DNA of 64,000 bases, taken from assembly GCF_000321225.1 (NCBI RefSeq), contig NW_004450380.1:2190793-2254792 (forward strand), read 5' to 3'. Position 1 is the stretch's first letter; each line of letters starts with the position of its first letter. Positions 44,050-55,364 of the stretch are shown piece by piece. Position numbers and translations under genes: made by a program. This DNA is from Odobenus rosmarus divergens. Lineage: Eukaryota; Chordata; Mammalia; Carnivora; Odobenidae. Under the pieces are notes generated by a model, which worked only from the letters and a program-made list of their open reading frames with translations, did not search any database and was not told the DNA's origin.

Positions 44050-44865
44050 AATGACTTTTGTTTTAATTGACATACCTTAAGGTTCACTCTTTGTTCTATG
44101 GGTTTTGACAAATGCAATGTCATGTATCTATTGGGGTAGTATTATACAGAATAGTTTCATCACCCTAAAAAATTCCATCACATATTCTGTCTTCTTCTTC
44201 TGCTTCACACCCTTGACAGCTACTCATCTTTTTCCTGCCTCTATAGTGTTGATTTTCCAGAATGTCATATTATTGGAATTATGTAGTACGTAGCCTTTTC
44301 AGACTGGTTGTTAGAAATATGTAGTGTTTCAGCATGTCTTTTCCGGGCTTGATAGTTCTTTTTTATCCCTGAATAATATTATAATGCATGGATGGGTCAC
44401 AGTTTATCCATTCACCTATTGAAGGACATCTTAATTGCTTCCAATTTTTTGCAATTATAAGTAAAGCTTCTGTAAACATCCAAGTGCAGGTTTTTGTGAG
44501 GACAAAAGGTTTCAACTCATATGGGTAAATATCAAGGAGTATGACTGATGGGTCATGTATGTTCAGACTGTGTTAACCATTGTAAGAAACTGCCAAACTG
44601 TCTTCCAAAGTGGCTATACCATTTTGCATTCTCACAAGCAATGATGAGATATCCTGTTGCTTCACACCTTTGCCAGCATTCGGTTTTACCAGTTTTGTGG
44701 ATTTTAGCTATTCTAGTAGGTGAGTAGTGGTATCGCATTGTTGTTTCAATTTTCAGTTCCTTAATGACATATGATGTTGAGCCTCTTTTCATATGTTTAT
44801 TTACCATCTGTATATCTTCTTCAGTGAGGTATCTGTTCAGAACTTTTGCCCATTCCCCACCCTAG
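44050..44865 (-). mobile_element. old L1M, end of ORF2 and 3'UTR
   Basis: Antisense landmarks CTGAATAATATTATAATGCA, ATTCACCTATTGAAGGACAT, TTCCAAAGTGGCTATACCAT and ACATATGATGTTGAGCCTCT. A broken ORF2 end frame remains at 44553-44807 (contains TTMRYHYSPTRIAKIHKTGK). Confidence 0.85.
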
Positions 44866-45037
44866 CTTTAGTGAGGTATAGTTGACAAATAAAATGATAA
44901 GATATTTAAAATATGCATTGAGATGATTTGATATATATATATATATATATACACATTGTGAAAGGATATTTCTCATCTAGTCAGTGAACACCATCACCCG
45001 CTTACATATGTGTGTGTGCATCTGTGTGTACGTGTAG
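44866..45037 (-). mobile_element. old L1M 3' end, second fragment
   Basis: TTAGTGAGGTATAGTTGACA, AAATGATAAGATATTTAAAA and CACATTGTGAAAGGATATTT are the terminal 3'UTR of another old L1. It includes an (AT)n at 44931-44952 and a (GT)-rich end. Confidence 0.72.
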
Positions 45038-45054
45038 TGAGAATGCCTATTTTT

Positions 45055-45262
45055 TCCCCCCAAAGGTTTATTTATTCATTAGAGAGAGAGCAAGAGAGAG
45101 AGAGAGTGGGCTGAGGGACAGAGGGAGAGGGAGAGAAATCATCAAGTGGACCCCCTGCTGTACGTGGAGCCCCACGCGGGGCTCATCCCCAGGACTCCAA
45201 GATCATGACCTGAGCCAAAATCAAGAGTCAGATGCCTAGCTGACTGAGCCACCCAGGCACCC
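45055..45262 (-). mobile_element. Can-SINE, type C
   Basis: Target duplication TGAGAATGCCTATTTTT at 45038-45054 and 45263-45279, perfect over 17 bases although the body is diverged. Confidence 0.93.
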
Positions 45263-45279
45263 TGAGAATGCCTATTTTT

Positions 45280-46347
45280 AACCTTGGGTTGTTAGTTTCC
45301 TTCTTGTGGAGTTAATAAAATAATTTTTAATGAACAATTTCTTTTTAGTATTAGTCTTCCTGATTATCATTCTAGTTGCATCTATTGAGAGCTTAATTAC
45401 TATGAACAAACTTTATGAGTGGTTCCTTTGTTAAATGGTAATCCTTTTATATACATTATTACATTTATCTTCATAACAACTCTATGAGGTATTATTCTTA
45501 CTTTACAGATGAAAAAATAGATTAGTAGGCAGGGCCTGTTTGGTCAACATTATCCTGTTACCTGCTATTTAAACTTAATGTTCCAAATTTCTGCAAAATT
45601 ATGTAAACGTTTTAACATTTATTTAAAATCCGTAAACAAGACTCCATAAGGAAACTGTTTTTTCTTCACTTTTGGTGCTTTTCAAATCATTTTCATGTAG
45701 TTTATAGAAAAAAAAGGGAGATTTTTTTTATGGTTTTCGTGGTGCAGAAAGTAAAGAAAGTTATGAAAATTGACTTTCTGGGCTGATTAATTCAAGAACA
45801 AAATCAGTTGGTTTTCATAGAAGACCTTTCACATTTTGTGACTGTGTGTTGCAAACCACAGAAAAAACAGAGATAGGAAAAGCTGGTGGGGAGCTGAAAA
45901 CTGCAATAAGCTTTCTTCTAAACCATAAAATGTAGTTGACAGACATCTTTTTATAGACATGTCTGTGATTGCACACTTTTTTTAGGCTTGAAAATTTTTT
46001 CATCGAGGAAAACCTTTCTGTAAAACTTATAAAAGCTGTTTACAGTAAAATAGCAAACTATAACAAGACAGAAACCTACCCAGCTCACTTTGGAGCTCTA
46101 TTGGACCACATTTCCTTAGAAGTGTAGACAACAGCCACGGTAGAACACAATGAAGCCTTTGTTTAGTGAGGAGAAGTTTGTAAATACTACTTCCAAAATA
46201 ATTTGTCAAACCTTGAATTCTTTATAAAATTGAGAAAGTGGCAAATGCAGATGAGAGAGGGAAGGAAAAGGAAAACTAACCTGATTTAGCAAAATTTGTT
46301 ACACAACTACAAATACAGAAATCAAGGAATGAGTTTGACACAGTCCT
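45280..46347. other. AT-rich DNA with one MIR
   Basis: A reverse MIR fragment at about 45440-45560 (TCTTCATAACAACTCTATGA, TTTACAGATGAAAAAATAGA). The rest is unclassified; short open frames are unsupported. Confidence 0.55.
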
Positions 46348-46826
46348 TGTATTAGTTAAAGATAGCCATGCAACCAGTTATCCCCAAACCTAGAAGCTTA
46401 AGCCACCAAACGCTTACCATTTCACACAGTTTCCAGATGTTGCTTTAGTGGGTGATTCTGGTTCAGATTTTCTTATAAGTCTGGGGCTCACTGACATGGC
46501 TGTTGGCAGGAGGCCTCAGTTCCTTAATGGTTGTTGGCCAGAGGCCTCAATTTCTTGATACATGGGACTCTCCATAGGCCATTTGAGTGTCCTCACAACC
46601 TGGCATCTGGCAGAGAGAATCATCTAAGAGACAGGGAGACAGATAGAGGTCCAGACAGAAGCCACAATATCTTGTATAACCTAATTTCGGAAGTGACATA
46701 TTATTTTTGCCATATTTTATTGGTGACATAAACTAACACTGATGTAGTATTGGAGATGACTGCACAATAGTGTGAATACCAAGAGGTTGGAGTCATTGGG
46801 AACCATCTCAGAGGCTAGCTAGCACA
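46348..46826 (-). repeat. LTR-like block of the MaLR element (left)
   Basis: About 480 bases. It contains an imperfect tandem pair, TGTTGGCAGGAGGCCTCAGT (46501) and TGTTGGCCAGAGGCCTCAAT (46532), each about 30 bases. The right block lacks this section, so it has an internal deletion or a different subfamily. Confidence 0.5.
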
Positions 46827-48320
46827 GACTTCCCTCAGACTCCCAACGACCCACATTCCTCCCACATGTAGAGGCCCTCACGCACTTCCAAGGCCCACCA
46901 AAGTCTCATCCCATTACAGCATGAGGTAAAAGTCCTGAATGTCATATCTAAATCTAGTCTTGGGTGTGGGTGAGGTTCCTTGGCTGTGGCTACTTAAGTA
47001 TAGCTTCTTGAGTGGATTCTCTCGAGCTGTAGACTTGTGAACTAAAGAGACAAGTTATTTGCCACTTACCATCCCACATGCAGTGGCAGCATAGGTAAGG
47101 ATAACCTCCATGGACACTTCTACAAAAAAAGGGGGAAAATAAGAGGCACACAGGAGTTACTGGTGGATAAAAGCCAGCTGCACAAATGTTGGAAGGTTCT
47201 TGACCAGGACTTGTTTCTACTGTTCACAAATTATTCTTAGGTGGCTTTTAGCTCTACTGTCTGGGCTCTGTCTACCCTCTCTCTCTTTTATGAGAAATGG
47301 TACATGTTTTCAGTTGAGTAGTTTTCTAAACCTGTTTCCTGCTGATAGAATATTTGGGAGTCCAAAGGCTTTTTGCATTTTGTACCGTTTATCCTCTGTC
47401 AGTCCAAGCTGAAGTTGTTTCTGGAAATATAATAATCTTAGAATCTTCATGGGTCTCCTATGAATCTTGTTTTCCTTTAGACAAAAGCCCATACCCAACT
47501 TTATTTGAGACAAGCCATTCTCTGCCTTGGGCCTTTGCTGACACAGCCAAGAAACATGAAACCCTACTGTTTGATTGAAACCATCTGTGGGACATGCCCT
47601 TGAACTCTTGAAATGTTTTTTTGCCATTTTGAATTGTGCCCCGATACACTATGTTTGATCTTTCTGAGGTCTTAACAAAGGATTTTATAGCCACATACTC
47701 TGTTTCATGTTTAGACTGTGTTTTCCTGGCAGTGCCCCAAATTTGATTTTTGCCCAGAAGCCATTTCTTATCTTAGCATCTGTTGCCATCTGGAGAGGCA
47801 GGGAATTTTCACAACTAGCAATTCCTGGCTCCTTTTTATTTAACAGGCTTTCCTTTGGGTTATCTTCCTCCTCTTGCATTTTATTACATGCAGCCAGAAA
47901 GAACCAGGGAGCACCTTCAATACTTTTCCTCGAGATCCTTTCATCTCAACCACTAGGTTCATTAGGCATGTTTTCTACTTTCCATATTAATAGGAATTTT
48001 TCTGCAGTTCATAAAAAGGGTCCCCCTTTGTAGTTGCCAATGTGATTTTCCTCACTTTCCTTTAAGCTCTAACAGCCTACTCAAAGGCCAGCACTACCTG
48101 ACTCCAAAACCTCTCCTGAATTTTTAGGATTTGTTTTGGTAGCATCTCACTTGCAGGTACCAAAATTCTGTATTATCTATTAATTATTAGAGATAGAGAT
48201 AGAAGGGAACAGAGAGAAAGAGACAGTAATACAAAAGCCTAACATTAAAAGTGATGTATCATTACTTCTGCCATATTCTATTGTCACACGATGAGCCCCA
48301 GTATAATGGGAAAGGTTGTT
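46348..48320 (-). mobile_element. degraded ERVL-MaLR-like element
   Basis: Two related blocks bracket a 1.3-kb interior. The left LTR-like block (46348-46826) starts TGTATTAG, as antisense MaLR LTRs do. The right one (48167-48320) starts TGTATTAT and keeps a later part (ACATTAAAAGTGATGTATCA and GCCATATTCTATTG, compared with GGAAGTGACATATTATTTTT and GCCATATTTTATTG on the left). Read on the minus strand, sequence next to the right block begins TGGTACCTGCAAGTGAGATG, resembling the MaLR primer-site region TGGTACC...GTGGGATGCT. Frames in the interior are all broken. Family assignment is by eye. Confidence 0.55.
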
Positions 48321-48369
48321 TGCCCTGTTCCTCCTGCCTTTAGGAATTCCACAGTCCAGTGAGTATTTA

Positions 48370-48535
48370 TCAGTGCCTACAGGTTCCAAGCATCGTGTGA
48401 GACTATCACATGCTGTTCATCTTGTATATTCACCCCTGAAAGGAGCTGCTACCTCCAATCGAAGCTTAAAGAGATCAAATAGCTTGTTCCAGAACTCACC
48501 AGAGAACATAGATTTGAACCTAAGTTTGGAAAAAA
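48370..48535 (-). mobile_element. MIR-like fragment
   Basis: AATCGAAGCTTAAAGAGATC, AATAGCTTGTTCCAGAACTC and AGATTTGAACCTAAGTTTGG follow the reverse MIR core. Confidence 0.55.
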
Positions 48536-48690
48536 AAAGACTTGGGAGCCCAGGCGTTGGGTAAGAGAGTGGATAAATATTCCATAGGATTATTGTTTTT
48601 GTTTTAAGCATGAATTTTCTTCAGTGTACTTACGTTTAGCTATATGACCACTGTTTCATATGTGGACATATTTGGCCAATTATCTTTTCT

Positions 48691-48885
48691 TTTTTTTTTT
48701 TTTTTAAAGATTTTATTTGATTTGAGAGAGATAATGAGATAGAGAGCATGAGGCGGGGGAGGGTCAGAGGGAGAAGCCGACTCCCTGCTGAGCAGGGAGC
48801 CCGATGCGGGACTCGATCCCAGGACTCCAGGATCATGACCTGAGCTGAAGGCAGTCGCTTAACCAACTGAGCCACCCAGGCGCCC
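48691..48885 (-). mobile_element. Can-SINE, type A
   Basis: Perfect target duplication GCCAATTATCTTTTCT at 48675-48690 and 48886-48901. Young reverse copy; the T tract is 17 bases long. Confidence 0.95.
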
Positions 48886-49219
48886 GCCAATTATCTTTTC
48901 TTGTAGTTCCTTCTCCACATAGCTCTGACCTTTACCTGCCCTCCTCATCCTCCTACTGATTTTCTTCTTGTCACTTTCCATGGAGTCCTTTGGAACTTCA
49001 GACTTAGTCTAATGTGAACAAACTTCTTTACAAATCCTCTCTTCTAGAACATTCCCCTCATCTCTTTTTCTTAATTAACCCTGGCTTTCCTTCTGGAACA
49101 CCACTTGTTTTGGTGCCATCTTGAGTAAGGGCTATTCATTCTCCCATGTCTTTTTGTCTTCATGTAATGAGATGAATTAGCCCACTTTTACTTCCAAATT
49201 ACTACTCTTTCATACTTTT

Positions 49220-49410
49220 ATTTTTATGTATTTATTTTATTTATTTGAGAGAGAGAGAGCACAAGTGGAGAGAGGGGCAGAAGAAGAGGGAGAGAGAAAA
49301 TCTCAAGCAGGCTGCGCGCCCAGTGCGGAGCCCAGTGCGGAGCATGAGATCATGACCTGAGCAGAAACCAAGAGTCTGACGCTTAACCAACTGAGTCACC
49401 CAGGCGCCCC
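49220..49410 (-). mobile_element. Can-SINE, type C
   Basis: GCGCCCAGTGCGGAGCCCAGTGCGGAGC shows a duplicated decamer (about 49318-49342). Flanks TTTCATACTTTTA and TTTCATTCTTATA are diverged duplicates. Confidence 0.88.
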
Positions 49411-49443
49411 TGTTCTTTCATTCTTATATAAAAATTCTTTTCA

Positions 49444-49620
49444 GGGGCGCCTGGGTGGCTCAGGCGTTAGGCGTCTGCCTTCAGCTCAGGTCATGATCCC
49501 AGGGTCCTGGGATCTCCCTGCTCAGTGGGAAGCCTGCTTCTCCCTCTCCCACTCCCCCTGCTTGTGTTCCCTCTCTCGCTGTCTCTCTCTCTGTCAAACA
49601 AATAAATAAAATCTTTAAAA
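49444..49620 (+). mobile_element. Can-SINE, type B, internal deletion
   Basis: Target duplication AAAAATTCTTTTCA at 49430-49443 and 49621-49634. About 20 bases (the gagtccc..atcgggct block) are missing after CCTGGGATC. Confidence 0.94.
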
Positions 49621-49993
49621 AAAAATTCTTTTCATTTGAAGTTTATCCCATCTTACCTCTTTTTGTCACTGTCATTTATCATCTCCCTCTAACTTGCTCT
49701 TTGTTGATCAAAGCCTTTGGTACTGAACTGTTTTCTCTTCATCCCAAATTTCCACCATCATTCTGGGTGAGTTTAGTGACCAGCTAGACCACTCATCCAA
49801 CACACTAGTTTCATAATTCCTTGTTCTTTTCAACCTCGATGACCTTAATTCCCACTCCTTTTCAACATCCTATTCTCCTGGCTAAATCTTATGAGCCACT
49901 TTGAAATCTTTTCTCTTTCTTTCCATTGACTGACTATAATCTCCTAGAGATTTCCAGTGGTGCTCTGCTTCCTCACATATAAAATACTTGCTA

Positions 49994-50157
49994 CTGAGGA
50001 CACCTGGTTATGTATTTGACTCTTGATTTCAGCTCAAGTCATGATCTCAGGCTTATGAGATCGAACCCCATGTTGGGCTCTGCCCTGGGCATGGAGCCTG
50101 CTGAAGATTCTCTCTCTTCCTCTCCCTTTGCCCTTCCCCCCTCTAAAAAAAATAAAT
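49994..50157 (+). mobile_element. Can-SINE, type C, short head
   Basis: Head lost part of the box (cacctggttatgtatttgact). Target duplication AAAATACTTGCTAC versus AAAATACAGGCTAT. Confidence 0.85.
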
Positions 50158-50171
50158 AAAATACAGGCTAT

Positions 50172-51105
50172 TGAATCTTACCAAGAGCTCTAGTTTCCTC
50201 GATCCCTCTCCTCTCTTTCCCACTCCCAGTTTATCAAGCAAAACTGATTCTAGCTAATGTAAGAAGAAAAGGAATTTATTAGACAATAGCAGGGAGCTCA
50301 CAAAACAGGCAAGAACCAAGAAGGTTCAGCATCCTGTACTAGAGCTAAAGTGTAAATGATATAAGGACAGTCTAGTTACTATGCCACTGCTGGTACCACT
50401 GCCCTGGACCACTGCTACTAAATTCTTGCTATTATCGGTTCCATCAGCCCCACAGGTAATTTAAAAATTGTCCCTCATTTTTGTATTACCTCCTTAAGAT
50501 TCAAAATCCTGCACAAGAACATCTGATTGGCTGAGGGTGGTTCACATGCCTGTTGCACCAGAAGACAGAGTGGGAAGATCTAGCCTCTTCAGCTTACCTA
50601 GTGAGAGGACATTGTATTCTACTAACATACCTAACATCAATTCCATCCAAATAGGAAGAGTATTTGGATTCTGAGTGCCAAAAAAGAAATGAATGAAAAG
50701 GAGAGGAAGGAGAAGAAGAGGAGAGAAAAAAAGGGGGGAGAAGAGGAGGAGGAAAAAGAGGAAGGAGGGGCATCCATGGATGGCTCCTTTAGCCCCTCAT
50801 GGCTTGGGGTTGGGGGGCTGTCTGCTGAAAGCTGTCTGTTCCAGCGTCAGCCCCCTGATTCTCAGTAGAGGATCTTGCTTTGTATTTCAAAAATGGTAGC
50901 CATACGTCCCGAACCCCTAACTTGTTGCTTCTACCTTTAGACACATCTTCAACACTCTCCTTTTGTGCTGTTCTTTTTATTTTAGTAAAAGAGCTAGCTG
51001 CTCTTGTTCAAGGCTGATTTTCTTATTTGTATTCATGATCTCATCCACTGTTGTCTTCTCCAGGACTTTTCTTCATTAATTAAGCCTTCCTTCTCTCTCT
51101 CTCTC
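50172..51105. other. unique DNA with a polypurine tract
   Basis: No gene recognised. A purine-only tract lies at 50690-50770. The remainder, including CTGCCCTGGACCACTGCTAC, is unclassified. Confidence 0.5.
50694..50770. repeat. polypurine (GGA/GAA)n tract
   Basis: Some 75 consecutive purines except for isolated T at the start (AATGAATGAAAAGG), with units GGAGGA and GAAGAG and a run of six G. It has H-DNA potential. Confidence 0.88.
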
Positions 51106-51107
51106 TC

Positions 51108-51217
51108 TTTTTTTAAAATTTTCTTTAAAATAATCTCTGTGCCCCAAATGGGGCTCAAACCCATGACCCCAAGATCAAGAGTCACACGCTCCACTGACTG
51201 AACCATCCAGATGCCCC
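51108..51217 (-). mobile_element. Can-SINE-related, type D
   Basis: TAAAATAATCTCTGTGCCCC to CCATCCAGATGCCCC; old copy next to a CT repeat (51090-51108). Confidence 0.82.
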
Positions 51218-51404
51218 TCTTCTCTTTGTTAAGATTACTTATTAATAGCTCTTTTATGCCAGACCTTGTTGAATGCTAGAGATATAAAGATGAATTTGAT
51301 ACAGTTTTGAAGGAGTTAGTATTTAATAGGGAAAAATAGACACAAAGAATTGGTTGCAGTGCAATTATTTAATCATAATCATAATTATTTATGTAATTTG
51401 TTTA

Positions 51405-51505
51405 CTTTCTGGTTATCCATTAGAATGTCAACATACCTTTGTTCTCTGCTGGGTCTTCAGCATCTGGTACATAGTTGGTGCTCAATAAATATCGCATGAG
51501 TGATG
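51405..51505 (+). mobile_element. L2 3' end
   Basis: TTCTCTGCTGGGTCTTCAGC, CTGGTACATAGTTGGTGCTC, AATAAATATCGCATGAGTGA. Confidence 0.7.
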
Positions 51506-51749
51506 AGAAGTAAGCACAGGGTGCTAGGAATCACAGAGGATGGGTGGTTGGCCCAGCCTAGAGAATGAAAGAAGGAAGATTGGGGCTGGGAGGGGGAGGA
51601 CTGAAGCTTGGTGTGGAGGAAACTGCAGGAGCAGCATCTTCAAGGTTTAAGGTCAGCAGGGAGAAAATGAGGTGAGAGTGCCAGGCAGAGATGGGAGCAG
51701 GAACAGAGGAGGGAATGAGGAGGAGGTGGGTGGCTTGAGCAGTTATGTG

Positions 51750-51970
51750 TTAAATAGTTATTAACAGTTAACATTTATGGAGTGTTTACATGCGTATTCT
51801 AAGTATTCTGTAAGGTATTATTCCCATTGTAGAGAAGAAAAATAACTTCGATTCTTAGGGAAACTATATCACTTGCACAAGGCCACTTAGCCTATGAAGG
51901 TTAGAGTAGGGATTTATTTTGCATTCTTTCTGGCTGCAAAGCCTGGTGTTCCTTAAAACTACCCTGTTAT
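51750..51970 (-). mobile_element. MIR
   Basis: TGTAAGGTATTATTCCCATT, CTATATCACTTGCACAAGGC, CACTTAGCCTATGAAGGTTA. Confidence 0.72.
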
Positions 51971-51976
51971 ACTAAT

Positions 51977-52140
51977 GTGATGGTTCTCAAACTTGGCCAC
52001 ACATTAAATCCCCCGAGGAGCTTTGTAAAAATACAGATTCCTGGCTCTACCCAGGATACTGAATCCGAATTTCCAGGGGCAGAGCTTATAGATACGTATT
52101 ATTATCAAGGTCTTGGATGCTTGCCATACAACTGGCCTGG
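51977..52140 (+). mobile_element. MER5A-like hAT-Charlie
   Basis: Starts at ATGGTTCTCAAACTTGGCCA and continues GAGCTTTGTAAAAATACAGA, then GAATTTCCAGGGGCAGAG. Confidence 0.72.
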
Positions 52141-52574
52141 TCCTGGTTCTCTCATCCTTGAGGATCACGGCATCTGGTGTCAAGAGAGCCAGGTTATTGT
52201 TTAGACCATGGAGATCTAGTATTCCTAAGGGTCTTTGACTTTATCCTGCAGGTAATGGGGGAGTTTCTGAAGGATTTTAGCTGGAAAGTGATGTGATCAG
52301 ATACACAGTTTTGCATGCCACTTTGGCAACAATGTGAAAGATGAAGTTGAAGGTACAAGATTGCAAGCAATAAGAACATTTATTTTTAGATTTCTGCCTT
52401 AACTGATTCCTTCCTTTTTGCCCACAAACATTTTCAAATCTCTATACATTTTTTTCTCGTAGTCTTGCCAGTCTTTCAATTATGTGAGTTTCCTCCTTTT
52501 CCTTGCTAAATTCTTAAAAGAAACAGCTGTACTCAATGCCAGGTTTCAGTCAGGTCAAGAAATACTACTTTGTG

Positions 52575-52776
52575 GGCACCTGGGTGGCTCAGTTGGTTGA
52601 GCGACTGCCTTCGGCTTGGGTCATGATCCTGGAGTCCTGGGATCGAGTCCCACATCGGGCTCCCTGCTCAGCAGGGAGTCTGCTTCTCCCTCTGACCCTC
52701 TTCCCTCTCGTGCTCTCTATCTCTCATTCTCTCTCTCTCAAATAAATAAATAAATAAATAATCTAAAAAAAAAAAA
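52575..52776 (+). mobile_element. Can-SINE, type A
   Basis: Perfect 18-bp target duplication AAGAAATACTACTTTGTG at 52557-52574 and 52777-52794; a young insertion. Confidence 0.96.
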
Positions 52777-52794
52777 AAGAAATACTACTTTGTG

Positions 52795-53812
52795 TGTTCT
52801 TCGTTGCTGTCTCACCCTTAACAATCCAGCTTCTACTCCCTTGTCCTACGCTTTCTCCAAGGTCATCTTTCATTCAACAAATACTTACTGAATGTTATTT
52901 TCAAGCATGGTCCTTTCTCAGATTTTGGGTCAAAATGATAATACCTGTGATCTAAGAAAGGGATCTAAAGGAGTAGAGAGAGTGGGCCAGTGGCAGAGTA
53001 ATCAGTCAACAGAGTCATGTGCCAGCCTGTCCCAGAGCCAGTGGCACGAGCAGATGGCCCACTCGCAACTATAAGTCAGAGGAACCTCCATCTGAAGACG
53101 CATGAAGGGTCTGATGGAAGATTACTTTGGTTCTGGATAAGCTGAGTTTGAGAAGGTGAGATTTGTAGTAGAAATATAGGACTGTCACTTGGGTAAGAAA
53201 GGGCTTAAAGCTAGACAAATGGATGTGGTAGGTCACAACATGAAGTGGTAAAACTCAGTGTGTTCTGCATTAAATTCATGAAATGTTTTTATAATAATTT
53301 GTATCTTTGTAGTTGTTTATCTCTTGAGACAAATTCTGCTAAAGGATGGCAAATATATCATGAGGGATTCAGTTTATTTTGATGTACTAGAGTTTAAAAT
53401 GACACAAGGATTCAATTTGACTTTTAGATTTGGATCATAATCGTATGAGAACCTCCCAAATGGTTGCATTTTAGTAGAATAAAAAAGTACTCTTTTTTTG
53501 TATATTTTATGTACTCCTTCCCCTCATTTTCTGTTTTCAATTCAAGCTGTATGTCCCTCATTTTATTCTTTCTGTTCATGCTATTTTTTATTGCTTTATT
53601 CCCCACTAAGTTGTCTCAATAAAGAATGAAAATCAACCTATTTTGTTTATTAAAGTTTTGCATCAAATTTTTATTGCTTTTGGTTTGTTTGATATCATTA
53701 TTGTTATGAAATGTTTCCTGAAGCTGGGTAAGTGTAAATATAATCAGACTTATTTGCAAACCTTCATGTCTGGGTAGAACTCTTCAGTATCATTGCATGA
53801 CCTATAATTTTT
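52795..53812. other. unique AT-rich DNA
   Basis: No element, exon or motif recognised. Confidence 0.45.
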
Positions 53813-53829
53813 AAGACTCTATGAGGGGA

Positions 53830-54023
53830 GGGGCGCCTGGGTGGCTCAGTTGGTTAAGCGACTGCGTTCGGCTCAGGTCATGATCCTGGAGTCCCGGGAT
53901 CGAGTCCCGCATCGGGCTCCCTGCTCAGCAGGGAGTCTGCTTCTCACTCTGACCCTCTTCCCTCTCGTGCTCTCTCTCATTCTCTCTCTCTCAAATAAAT
54001 AAATAAAATCTTTAAAAAAAAAA
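53830..54023 (+). mobile_element. Can-SINE, type A, probably the youngest
   Basis: Perfect 17-bp target duplication AAGACTCTATGAGGGGA at 53813-53829 and 54024-54040. The body has the cleanest form of the type A diagnostic words in the window. Confidence 0.97.
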
Positions 54024-54324
54024 AAAGACTCTATGAGGGGAACATATTGAAAATAGGCCATAAAACTGGCCATAGTTGGGGCAATTATCTTCAGTAGAAA
54101 ACAAAAATTTAGGATACCCAAGTCCTATTTTATTATGTGCTGTTATTTAATGTAAAGTTAAACAATTCTTTGTGCCTTTTTTTTTTACAACTATATACAA
54201 GTATTAGGAAACTTATAAACATTTCAAAGATTCAAAGCTTTTTATGAAGAATTACATATATATCAATCTTAAATGTCAACTCTACTATATGATATTTATA
54301 ATCCAAGCAATTTTTTCAAAGCAT

Positions 54325-54515
54325 TGAGAAGCGGCATAACGTAGTTAAAAGAATAGAATCTTTGAAGCCATACAGACTTGTGCTTGAATCCTCAATTTCC
54401 TCCTTACTAGGTATTTGTCAAGTCACTTATCTGACTTTCTAAGCCTCAGTAACCTCATCTGTGAAGTAAGGATATCAAAGGGTAGTCTAGATGATTTCTG
54501 TGAGAAATAATAACA
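54325..54515 (+). mobile_element. MIR
   Basis: GCGGCATAACGTAGTTAAAA, AAGCCTCAGTAACCTCATCT, GATGATTTCTGTGAGAAATA. Confidence 0.78.
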
Positions 54516-54519
54516 GCAG

Positions 54520-54693
54520 CTCCCATCTAATGAGCATTTCTATGTGCCAGGGTCACTGCATACATTGTTTCTCTTAATCCTCACAGCAGCCTTGCAGGGT
54601 AGCTGCTAGTATTACTATCATTGTTATTACTATCCCAACATTATAGATGAGTCAACTAGACTTAGGGAGATTTGGTAATTTGCTAAAACTAAT
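54520..54693 (-). mobile_element. MIR, back to back with another MIR
   Basis: TTAATCCTCACAGCAGCCTT, ATTATAGATGAGTCAACTAG, GGTAATTTGCTAAAACTAAT. A type D SINE cuts off its far end. Confidence 0.75.
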
Positions 54694-54708
54694 GAGTTTG
54701 AATATTCA

Positions 54709-54838
54709 AGGTGCCTGGGTGGCCCAGTCAGTTATGCATCTGACTCTTGATCTCAGCTCAGGTCTTGATCTCAGGATCGTGAGTTCAAGCCCTGAGTTGG
54801 TTCCATGCTGGGTGTGGAGCCTACTTAAAAAAAAAAAA
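54709..54838 (+). mobile_element. Can-SINE-related, type D
   Basis: Head GGTGCCTGGGTGGCCCAGTC, end GGGTGTGGAGCCTACTTAAA plus an A14 tail. Target duplication GAGTTTGAATATTCA versus AAGTTCGAGGATTCA. Confidence 0.88.
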
Positions 54839-54846
54839 AAGTTCGA

Positions 54847-54916
54847 GGATTCAATCAGTTTTGTTTTGTTTTGTTTTTGTTTTTTTTTGGTGGAGGGGGG
54901 ATTCAATCAGTTTTGT
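54847..54916. repeat. 18-bp direct repeats around a T/G-rich insert
   Basis: GGATTCAATCAGTTTTGT stands at 54847-54864 and again at 54899-54916. Between them are 34 bases of T runs with G plus GGTGGAGGGG, with no recognisable element body. Confidence 0.9.
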
Positions 54917-55124
54917 CTGACTTCAGATCTTTAGCTTTTAAATGAAATCCTCCCAGATGTCACACTTAACCTTGTGTCTGGCATGCAGTACAAGTATTAA
55001 ATTGGTTTGTTCAGACGTGTTCCCCACACCCATCCTGGAAACGAAACCAATATGCCCATCTTTCACATGTTAGGATACAAAGTAAAGGCCATCTCCAAGT
55101 TACAAATTCCCAATTTAACATAAT

Positions 55125-55350
55125 AAAAATAGCTTATGTTTTTACGTTATTGCCAAGCACTATGCGCCAAGCACTTTACATATAATATTTAATGCTTACA
55201 AGAAGGGCCCTATAGTATAGGTAATTATCATTAGTGTGATTTGACAGATTGGAGACTCAGGCACAGAGAGATTGAGTAATTTACACAGATCACACAGCAC
55301 CTGGGAAAGCTGGGATCTGAGCAGTGAGTCCAGAGCATATGGGCCACATT
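55125..55350 (-). mobile_element. MIR
   Basis: CCAAGCACTTTACATATAAT, GAGACTCAGGCACAGAGAGA, AAGCTGGGATCTGAGCAGTG: a well-kept reverse MIR. Confidence 0.82.
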
Positions 55351-55364
55351 TTTTCTATATGTTT

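Noticed and set aside
47310..48033. Frames on both strands (up to 108 codons)
   Set aside because: They lie in the interior of the MaLR-like element, are short and mutually overlapping, and have no conserved domain.
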